Source: Patiria pectinifera (lineage: Eukaryota > Echinodermata > Asteroidea > Valvatida > Asterinidae). Taken from it: DNA of 64,000 bases. Within the stretch, counting starts at the first letter, position 1, and each line of letters opens with the position of its first letter. The notes beneath the pieces were generated by a model. That model did no database searches, was not told the DNA's origin, and saw only the letters and a list, made by a program, of their open reading frames with translations. Below, one piece after another: positions 58,201 through 61,150 of the stretch. Made by a program: the position numbers and the translations under genes. The stretch covers positions 6,466,643 to 6,530,642 of the forward strand of contig CM057140.1 in assembly GCA_029964075.1 (NCBI GenBank), in the 5' to 3' direction.

Positions 58201-59015
58201 TGATCTTTGCTCGAGGGAAAATCTTGCTTGGTTTCTATCAGGTGATGGGCGAGATTTTCTCTGCCCTTGATGAGATTCCCTGGCCGAATATTCTGACTAA
58301 GTTTGGGTCATTTTTCAAACTGCTGGAGATGAATATTGTCCAATTGGTCATCAGTCCCCGCTGCTACTTTCCAGACTTCACCTACCGCAATGTGTACATT
58401 GAGTATTTGTTTGGAATGAGCTTAGTTTCGTTTGTTGTGCTGGCAGCATTGTGTGTCTATTGGGTTTCAAAGTGCTACTTGGCGATCAAGAAATACACTG
58501 TTGAAGAGCGTGTCAAGACTTTGTCAACCACAAGACAGAAATGTTACCTGTTTGTTGTTATGCTTCTCTTTGTGTCTTATCCCGGCTTGTCCAGTGTTAT
58601 ATTCACCCTCTTGCCTTCTGGTTGCGACCTGTTCTATCTAGATGAGAACGAGACCTACAGTGCTACGAGACTTCGATCCGATTACTCTATCGACTGTCAA
58701 AACGAGCAGCATGTTCATTTCAACCATGCTGCCGAAGCTTCTCTCTGTTACGTTGTTGGCTTCCCGTCCTTGCTGTTCGTACTTCTGTGGAGAAGCAACG
58801 GACAAGACAAGAGAAAGAAATCGCATGAGCACCTTTTGCCTGAATCGTCAGTAGATGATCCGAGTTACTGCAGCATCAATGATCCAACTATGCCACACAG
58901 AAATGAAAATGATTCCACATTTAATCAACCAGGCATCAACCAGGCATCACTTATAATTACATGTATTTGCAGTGGAATTGGGCCCGGGAAGGGGAGTGCC
59001 AGAGAAGATGTTTAA
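16101..59015 (+). CDS. Gene 2: LRR / cysteine-rich / multispanning receptor, 27 exons, 1207 aa
   Basis: This is a predicted cell-surface receptor. The order is signal peptide (1-27), LRRNT cap with [14 protein letters not shown] repeats (about 66-655), ephrin-receptor/GCC2-GCC3-like Cys-rich region (about 680-895), then four hydrophobic segments near 899-922, 1002-1028, 1052-1073 and 1115-1133, and a short polar tail. Exon lengths sum to 3624 nt and keep one frame. All introns are GT-AG; all are phase 2 except the last, which is phase 1. I start at ATG 16101 because it gives a clean signal peptide; the frame has only GTG upstream. Exons 10-16 are a duplicate of exons 2-9. Relative to gene 1 the C-terminal membrane segments are missing. 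The ligand is unknown. Innate-immune or sensory recognition is inference from the LRR ectodomain. Confidence 0.85.
16298..17640 (+). other. Gene 2 intron 1
   Basis: No gene seen. From about 17090 it shares TGACTGACTGACTG stretches and the block GAGCC.GGCAGTGCAAT with 39840-40040, the upstream edge of the internal duplication. Confidence 0.6.
17641..17712 (+). CDS. Gene 2 exon 2: LRR (72 nt)
   Basis: One repeat, [20 protein letters not shown] then LILL, flanked by TTTTCAG and GTAAGT. Partner of exon 10 (40382-40453). Intron sequence on both sides is also homologous (about 17090-18250 versus 39800-40890). Confidence 0.88.
18587..19505. repeat. Foldback: about 920-bp imperfect palindrome
   Basis: The left arm (about 18587-19006) and right arm (about 19033-19505) are reverse complements over most of their length, separated by about 26 bases. 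Matching landmarks are GAGATCCAGTCTGCTCATTA (right, about 19081) with its complement at about 18942, ATCGATCTCTCCTTGTA with TACAAGGAGAGATCGAT, and TTCTCATGGTTTCTGG with CCAGAAACCATGAGAA. The right arm carries about 50 bases more. No transposase is visible. Confidence 0.9.
19734..20600. repeat. Three tandem copies of a ~370-bp repeat (inverted fourth copy at 28560-28760)
   Basis: The marker GTAACTA.AG.CA.TATTGAGT recurs at about 19736, 20112 and 20483. A reverse-complement copy with the same internal order (CATTTTGTAATCTGAATATGG, CGGCAATTTGGT, CCTCGATGG) lies at about 28560-28760, upstream of exon 3. The repeats bracket the LINE and gypsy insertions of intron 2. Confidence 0.75.
20658..20740. 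repeat. Hairpin-forming inverted repeat
   Basis: CCCCCGTTCAATGTTGT at about 20660 pairs with ACAACATTGACCGGGGG at about 20718 with one or two mismatches and a loop of about 40 bases. Confidence 0.7.
21199..22075 (+). mobile_element. CR1/L2-like LINE, 3' end with RT C-terminus
   Basis: A 233-codon frame (21199-21900) carries the C-terminal region of a non-LTR retrotransposon polyprotein: [55 protein letters not shown] and [20 protein letters not shown]. The 3' UTR ends in a GGCGCATTATAAATGCT-type hairpin followed by TTATTATTAA, the short repeat tail usual for CR1/L2-clade elements. The 5' RT catalytic part is absent, so this is a 5'-truncated copy. The frame is intact, suggesting relatively recent insertion. 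Confidence 0.88.
22700..25990 (+). mobile_element. Ty3/gypsy LTR retroelement relic lacking integrase
   Basis: Recognisable parts in order: a gag-like frame with a CCHC knuckle remnant ([10 protein letters not shown] at about 23540), a protease active site LIDTGVHQ at about 23760 with ILGMDFL at about 23975, and RT from about 24718 ([39 protein letters not shown] at about 25025, [15 protein letters not shown]). RNase H follows ([20 protein letters not shown] at about 25452, [10 protein letters not shown] at about 25767). Stops and frameshifts break the frame many times. No integrase follows and no 3' LTR was recognised, so the right part was lost. Sequence at 22080-22600 may include the 5' LTR, but this is unproven. 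Confidence 0.88.
25991..28555. other. Gene 2 intron 2, unassigned segment
   Basis: No protein-coding signal or recognised element. A G run lies near 28420. Some of this may be gypsy LTR or flank, but I could not define ends. Confidence 0.35.
28560..28760 (-). repeat. Inverted copy of the 370-bp intron 2 repeat
   Basis: Read on the minus strand it matches the 19920-20110 segment (CCATCGAGG, CAAATTG.CGTT, CCATATT). It is a single copy, partial. Confidence 0.7.
28931..28990 (+). CDS. Gene 2 exon 3: short LRR (60 nt)
   Basis: [20 protein letters not shown] between TTTTACAAAG and GTAAGT. 18 of 20 residues are identical to exon 11 (42141-42200), and most base differences are silent. An 11.2-kb transposon-filled intron precedes it. 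Confidence 0.88.
29173..29241 (+). CDS. Gene 2 exon 4: LRR (69 nt)
   Basis: [20 protein letters not shown] then KTV, flanked by CTCGTAG and GTGAGT. Partner of exon 12, with 15 of 23 residues identical. The changes are mostly replacements. Confidence 0.88.
29705..29776 (+). CDS. Gene 2 exon 5: LRR (72 nt)
   Basis: [20 protein letters not shown] then LTHV, flanked by TGTTCCAG and GTAAGT. Partner of exon 13, with 14 of 24 residues identical. About ten codons differ by replacement and two or three silently. Confidence 0.88.
30190..32720 (-). mobile_element. Antisense LINE relic, split by a DNA transposon
   Basis: Read on the minus strand, 32720-31430 encodes RT pieces: [27 protein letters not shown], then [20 protein letters not shown] and VDTTIFT. 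It ends [19 protein letters not shown] just before 31430. The peptide resumes at 30300-30190 as [20 protein letters not shown] then [12 protein letters not shown], the usual C-terminus of jockey/I-like LINEs. The 1.13-kb element at 30301-31428 is inserted at that point. Several stops and frameshifts make it inactive. Confidence 0.85.
30301..31428. mobile_element. TA-flanked non-autonomous DNA transposon inserted in the LINE
   Basis: Ends are inverted: CACTGTAAAAAATTG on the left and TTTTTTTAACAGTG on the right. TA dinucleotides lie at 30299-30300 and 31429-31430, and removing the insert plus one TA restores the LINE reading. A TA target duplication suggests a Tc1/mariner-like mechanism, or another TA-targeting superfamily. 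Short degenerate repeats (ACAGTAGAATC.CTGT) fill the interior near the right end. No transposase is seen. Confidence 0.8.
33190..34975 (+). mobile_element. Jockey-like LINE relic (sense)
   Basis: A basic linker frame (33228-33521, with [20 protein letters not shown]) is followed by RT fragments: [20 protein letters not shown] at about 33683, the hallmark [14 protein letters not shown] at about 34190, [11 protein letters not shown] at about 34465 and [16 protein letters not shown] at about 34826. Multiple stops and frameshifts break it. Its orientation is opposite to the neighbouring LINE. Confidence 0.85.
35085..35210. repeat. Diverged GAGTAC-rich stretch (block 3)
   Basis: Contains ACGGGTAC, ATGAGTACA, ATGAGTACAAG and ACGAGTAC at irregular spacing, resembling the arrays at 8925-9392 but weaker. 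Confidence 0.6.
35739..36099 (-). CDS. Harbinger transposase exon 2 (truncated)
   Basis: Begins after a CAATAG acceptor and encodes the helix-turn-helix-like and start of the DDE region ([47 protein letters not shown]). An in-frame TAA follows GKHI, although GATG|GTAAAC just before could serve as a donor to a further exon. I found no convincing continuation. Confidence 0.72.
36734..36906 (-). CDS. Harbinger transposase exon 1
   Basis: ATG at 36906-36904, open to the donor. It encodes the basic, Trp-containing N-terminal segment typical of HARBI1-type transposases ([15 protein letters not shown]). It ends in AG of an Arg codon completed by the next exon. Confidence 0.75.
37143..37214 (+). CDS. 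Gene 2 exon 6: LRR (72 nt)
   Basis: [20 protein letters not shown] then LRYL, flanked by CCTTGCAG and GTGAGT. Partner of exon 14. A Harbinger-type element ends about 20 bases upstream of its acceptor. Confidence 0.88.
37417..37528 (+). pseudogene. 18S rRNA fragment inserted in intron 6
   Basis: The segment AAGAGGGACTGACGGGGGCA, TTCGTATTGCGGTGTGAGAG, GTGAAATTCTTGGATCG, AAGCATTTGCCAAGAA and GTTTTCATCAATCAAG is the conserved central region of eukaryotic small-subunit rRNA. It is about 112 bp with several mismatches, in sense orientation. Nothing of the rest of the rRNA is present. The homologous intron of the duplicated block (44700-44900) lacks it. Confidence 0.88.
37822..37893 (+). CDS. Gene 2 exon 7: LRR (72 nt), no partner in copy 2
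   Basis: [20 protein letters not shown] then MREL, flanked by TTTAATCAG and GTAAGT. The phase fits its neighbours. The corresponding interval of the second block (about 44825-44995) keeps the upstream intron sequence but not this exon. Confidence 0.8.
38106..38174 (+). CDS. Gene 2 exon 8: LRR (69 nt)
   Basis: [20 protein letters not shown] then REV, flanked by CTACAAG and GTAAGA. Partner of exon 15, with the core LKELGPDTF identical. Confidence 0.87.
38690..38890. repeat. Local direct duplication, about 80-bp unit
   Basis: TGTTGTGGACTTTTGAAGCA with GTCCTTATTCGTTGCATTAC at about 38708-38757 is echoed at about 38819-38877 (TATTGTGGACGTTTGAAGCA, then GTCCTTATTCGTTACTTTAC), spaced about 112 bp. 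Confidence 0.7.
39220..39285 (+). CDS. Gene 2 exon 9: short LRR (66 nt)
   Basis: [20 protein letters not shown] then SM, flanked by GGCATTACAG and GTGAGT. Partner of exon 16, which is 6 nt longer. The 5' flank GGCATTACAG is shared. Confidence 0.85.
39286..40381 (+). other. Gene 2 intron 9, junction of the internal duplication
   Basis: No gene. Position 39800 onward is homologous to 17090 onward, so the duplication junction should lie in this intron, probably near the T-rich stretch at 39760-39810. Confidence 0.6.
40382..40453 (+). CDS. Gene 2 exon 10: LRR (72 nt), start of duplicated block
   Basis: [20 protein letters not shown] then LISL, flanked by ATTTTCAG and GTAAGT. Duplicate of exon 2. 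Confidence 0.88.
41555..41636. repeat. Hairpin-forming inverted repeat in intron 10
   Basis: GTAGTCTGGTTCCCTGAC at about 41555 pairs with GTCAGGGAACCAGTCTA at about 41620, a stem of about 17 bp around a 47-base loop. A smaller stem, CCAACGCTGATC with GATCAGCGTTGG, lies at 41730-41757. Confidence 0.8.
42141..42200 (+). CDS. Gene 2 exon 11: short LRR (60 nt)
   Basis: [20 protein letters not shown], flanked by TTTTACATAG and GTAAGT. Duplicate of exon 3, including the upstream intron end CCTAACTGTAT.TTCTCTG. Confidence 0.88.
42383..42451 (+). CDS. Gene 2 exon 12: LRR (69 nt)
   Basis: [20 protein letters not shown] then QIV, flanked by GCTCTTAG and GTGAGT. Duplicate of exon 4. Confidence 0.88.
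42863..42934 (+). CDS. Gene 2 exon 13: LRR (72 nt)
   Basis: [20 protein letters not shown] then LINV, flanked by TGTTCTAG and GTAAGT. Duplicate of exon 5. Confidence 0.88.
42935..44417 (+). other. Gene 2 intron 13, no element identified
   Basis: Contains a GAGTCGAGT-rich patch (43135-43230) and a C-rich patch near 44055. I found no coding or mobile-element signature I could support. Confidence 0.4.
44418..44489 (+). CDS. Gene 2 exon 14: LRR (72 nt)
   Basis: [20 protein letters not shown] then LQHL, flanked by TTTCACAG and GTGAGT. Duplicate of exon 6, without the adjacent Harbinger insertion. Confidence 0.87.
44996..45064 (+). CDS. Gene 2 exon 15: LRR (69 nt)
   Basis: [20 protein letters not shown] then QQV, flanked by CCCCGAAG and GTAAGA. 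Duplicate of exon 8. The following intron bases (AAACACT..CAGCACGGTGGA) also match copy 1. Confidence 0.86.
45113..46339. mobile_element. TIR transposon (about 1.2 kb) in intron 15, carrying a SINE
   Basis: The left arm begins TATCCGGTTCGTTAG and the right arm ends CTAATGAACCGGATA. Inner parts also pair: GGTTCAGATTCTTCCAAAA, ACCAAATTCGGCACAGAT and ATACCATTCTATT on the left (45207-45270) with their complements on the right (46145-46205). Arms are therefore about 165 to 195 bp. TA at the outer edges is compatible with a TA target duplication. No transposase frame. It is absent from the corresponding intron 8. Confidence 0.82.
45285..45600 (+). mobile_element. tRNA-derived SINE
   Basis: The RNA polymerase III A-box-like TGGTCCAATGGTTA (about 45294) and B-box-like GGTTCAAACCC (about 45336) are spaced as in tRNA genes. 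They are followed by a body with GGCAAGACACTTTACTACAA and AAATGGGTACC. The tail AAAGCGCTATATAACCT ends in TTATTATTA repeats, the L2/CR1-type end that would let a LINE partner copy it. It sits inside the TIR transposon's left arm. Confidence 0.85.
46865..46936 (+). CDS. Gene 2 exon 16: LRR (72 nt), end of duplicated block
   Basis: [20 protein letters not shown] then LNLM, flanked by GGCATTACAG and GTGAGT. Duplicate of exon 9. Confidence 0.87.
47323..47412 (+). CDS. Gene 2 exon 17: long LRR (90 nt)
   Basis: [20 protein letters not shown] then [10 protein letters not shown], flanked by GTCTTACAG and GTGAGT. It is 18 nt longer than the standard unit, which puts extra residues on the variable side of the repeat. 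Confidence 0.84.
47610..47681 (+). CDS. Gene 2 exon 18: LRR (72 nt)
   Basis: [20 protein letters not shown] then FQKL, flanked by CTCTTTAG and GTGAGT. Confidence 0.86.
47843..47914 (+). CDS. Gene 2 exon 19: LRR (72 nt)
   Basis: [20 protein letters not shown] then ISQV, a textbook LRR (LTTLPEGLF), flanked by GTATTAG and GTGAGT. Confidence 0.88.
48218..48289 (+). CDS. Gene 2 exon 20: LRR (72 nt)
   Basis: [20 protein letters not shown] then TEMM, flanked by CCCTACAG and GTAAGA. Confidence 0.85.
48820..48963 (+). CDS. Gene 2 exon 21: two fused LRRs (144 nt)
   Basis: Two repeats, [20 protein letters not shown].. and [20 protein letters not shown].., in one exon of exactly twice the standard 72 nt, flanked by TTTCGAAG and GTGAGT. 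This suggests intron loss between two ancestral single-repeat exons. Confidence 0.87.
48990..49160. mobile_element. Possible end of a CACTGTAAAA-type transposon
   Basis: TACACTGTAAAAAAAAATGC at about 49003 resembles the left end of the element at 30301. It is followed by repeated CCGTAA/ACGGT motifs. I could not locate a matching right end. Confidence 0.35.
49380..49692 (-). mobile_element. Antisense tRNA-derived SINE-like element
   Basis: On the minus strand from about 49692 it reads GTAGCCTAGTGGATAGCGAG (A-box-like) and TTGTTCGAATGATCC (B-box-like) at tRNA spacing, followed by a non-tRNA body. The 3' end is not clearly defined. Confidence 0.6.
49983..50051 (+). CDS. Gene 2 exon 22: LRR (69 nt)
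   Basis: [20 protein letters not shown] then TNV, flanked by CTTTGACAG and GTAAGT. The following intron contains the rearranged minus-strand gypsy element. Confidence 0.85.
51722..52559. mobile_element. TIR element inserted in the gypsy copy
   Basis: The ends CACTCTTAGAAAAAAGT and ACTTCTTTTGTAGAGTG are near-perfect inverted repeats. The 838-bp interior has repeated TTGCGTAAAA/TTACCC motifs and no transposase. It separates the RNase H end from integrase in the retroelement. Confidence 0.7.
52563..52620. repeat. 58-bp near-perfect palindrome with no spacer
   Basis: GTAGTCTGCTGGAACAAGGG then TACGGCTGA pairs with the following 29 bases with two mismatches. It abuts the right end of the TIR element. 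A further inverted pair of about 22 bp (ATTCAAGGCGATACATGATC at 51699 and its complement at about 52625) flanks the whole insert. Confidence 0.9.
55521..55595 (+). CDS. Gene 2 exon 23: LRR (75 nt)
   Basis: [20 protein letters not shown] then TIQQV, flanked by TGTGTTAG and GTAAGT. Confidence 0.85.
55969..56040 (+). CDS. Gene 2 exon 24: LRR (72 nt)
   Basis: [20 protein letters not shown] then NAYV, flanked by CTTTCCAG and GTAAGT. Confidence 0.85.
56250..56306 (+). CDS. Gene 2 exon 25: degenerate terminal LRR (57 nt)
   Basis: [19 protein letters not shown], flanked by GTTCTCAG and GTAAGG. The LRR consensus is weak, as is common for the last repeat before a cap. Confidence 0.8.
56979..57154 (+). 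CDS. Gene 2 exon 26: LRR-to-Cys-rich transition (176 nt)
   Basis: Starts [20 protein letters not shown] and moves into [20 protein letters not shown] then [11 protein letters not shown]. The CxxCAxGYYGD..GCKACPAG pattern is that of ephrin-receptor-like/GCC2-GCC3 cysteine repeats. It ends GCT G|GTACTA, switching the intron phase from 2 to 1, consistent with a module boundary. Confidence 0.84.
57526..59015 (+). CDS. Gene 2 exon 27: Cys-rich region, four membrane segments, tail
   Basis: The 1490-nt last exon after ATCGCAG. It continues the Cys-rich region ([58 protein letters not shown]). Hydrophobic segments follow: [60 protein letters not shown] and [17 protein letters not shown]. The reading then enters a polar tail ([15 protein letters not shown]) and stops at TAA 59013-59015. 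Family members known to me continue after the 'VGFP..LFVLLW' helix into further helices ending in a 'HAYLRP..D.DNRLQ' motif. That motif is present in gene 1 at about 50-120 but absent here, so this protein looks C-terminally shortened. Confidence 0.85.
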
Positions 59016-61150
59016 TTTTTGGCAACATGACCTTCAAATTTGTGTTGTATAGTTTTGGCACAGGTCAGCTTTGTATATTTGCAATGGTAGTGGGAGCTAA
59101 AAAGATGTTGATTGAATAATATTTGAGGATTCGGGGAAGTTGTAATAGATTATTTTCTTTGAGATCGATATCAAACAATGTTAGCCTGGTTGCCTTCTGT
59201 TTTCAATCAACCACTTGTAAGTGTGTAAGTATAAATATTTCAAAATAAATATGGAATACGAGAACAATATCAACGTTGCTTTGCCTTATAGCTAATTTTA
59301 TCAATTTTATTCTTTCATGGATCGGATGAATTCAATAACTAAAGCTATTAGTACATTTGATTCTACTTTGCTTTGCTTGACAAGTTTGATGATCAGTTAT
59401 TCAGATTTATTGCGCAGAGGAGTATCTCAATGTGTTTCTGTAAAGCAAATCATCATTCTTACTAACGAAATTGTGTAACTTACCTCCAATTCCAGATTGT
59501 TTGCTGTATCGTCCCTGGTTTTAAGAAGGGTATTGTGACAACGGTGACATCTTCAGACTTGTCTTGCCTCTTTTAGACATTCCCTTTAGGTTTGTTATAC
59601 AATGTTGTCGTACAGGACATAACTGTCATCTAGGGCAAATTAAAATAATTAAAATAATATTAAATAAGCGGCAATTGCACAAGTAAACTTAAAGAAGAGC
59701 TTCACAGATTGACAAACAGGTAGACTCAAATTCATTTAAGGCAGACAATGGCCTGGTTTACCCACCGTGTATCAAAGGATCATTTAAGCAGTCTCCTGTT
59801 GAGTAAGGGACATTCATGTAAACGTATTGTGGCGAAACATTCGACCCTTGTTTGAGTCATTGGAAATTATTACAACTTTGTATAATAAATTGAGTGGTTG
59901 TGTATAAAGATTATGATTGAATATTTGACCAGAGAAGAATAAGACCAATTGCTGATCGTCCTTTGAAACATTTGTCTCTGTGATAATTATTTGGATTATT
60001 GTGAAGATTATTATAATAAATAAGTGTTCTATTACATTCAAGCACAAAACGGTGGTATATTTTCACCAAACAAACAGCCCCTAGGCTTAGTCCGTCGTTC
60101 GTCAATTCTCCCCCCCCCCCCTTACGTCTGGGTAACCTCTCATCCTTGCGAGAGGTTAATTAATACTTTTGTGGGTTAGCAGGAGTTGGCTAAAGTCCTG
60201 GGGATAAATAAGACCAGTCCTTCTGGGTTCCGCCAACCACCGGTTCCGCAACAAATGGTGCCAGGGGTCGGTTTCGCAACAGTATGCTAATTTTCAGAGC
60301 CTCCGGGTTTTTTTAGCTTACGCTCAACTCGGTTGTGTAAAGTATTAGTAAAGCGCCCTCTATGTTTGTTCCGTATTTTGCGCTTTTATACCCACTCGTC
60401 ATATGTATCTTTACTAAAGATTCATCTACAACGTTTCGCCTTCACTCTTTAAGAGGTAATACTATATTTATTTATTTTTTGTAAACTTCACTTTACTTTT
60501 AACAAACATTACATAATTAGACATTAGTCCATCATATTCCTCATGAATCATTCTACTTCTGCATTTTGGATATTATTTTGTTGATTAACGTTGTATATTT
60601 TGAGCCGATTTGGAGCTAAGCACGGATCCCATAGAGGAGGATGAACGACTGCTCTGAGCTCTAGAACAAAATGCACTGAATGAACAGCAAACAAGATCTT
60701 TGTCGCCGATTGCCTCTTCCTAATTTCGGCTAAATGTCTACGTGGGTTACAATTATATTTACCTGGACTACACTGGTTGTCCAATGCAAGCATGTGCAGA
60801 GCTTCAGGTGCCTATTTTTACCCATTAGAATCAGTTCTTTATTGTTATATGATTTGGCCTTGACTTATATTAGGCTGTCTCTGATTGGCTGTTACCTTCT
60901 TGATTTCCCTTCCTGGGTATCTGTAAGGAAATTGATGACTTGCTTACTTTCTGAAATATGCAACGTCGCCCTGTAATAAAGTTTTCAAGCTCTAGATTTC
61001 TTTTCTACGTTTGTTTAAGTGTCATTGTCGAAACAAAATCACGTCACTGATGGTATATGAAAACATTGCTTGCAATACATTAAGAAAGGAGAGAATGAGT
61101 GATGTAACATTTGAGTCCCTCAGTAGTCTGGTCACATGCCAATATTCATA
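59016..61150 (+). other. Gene 2 3' UTR/flank, homologous to the gene 1 3' flank
   Basis: Aligns by eye with 805-2100 in several blocks, including GGTTGCCTTCTGTTT and CAACCACTTGTAA, and GATTTGGCCTTGACTTATAT against the corresponding gene 1 run. A possible AATAAA lies at 59244-59249. A stretch of about 0.95 kb (59815-60750) has no counterpart in the gene 1 flank. Confidence 0.7.
59815..60750. mobile_element. Insertion in the duplicated 3' flank, possible LTR remnant
   Basis: Present only in the gene 2 flank. It contains a CAACAAATGGTGCCAGGGGT motif (about 60249) resembling an LTR end plus a TGGTGCC-type primer-binding site of BEL/Pao-like elements. No coding region accompanies it and the ends are not resolved. 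Confidence 0.35.
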
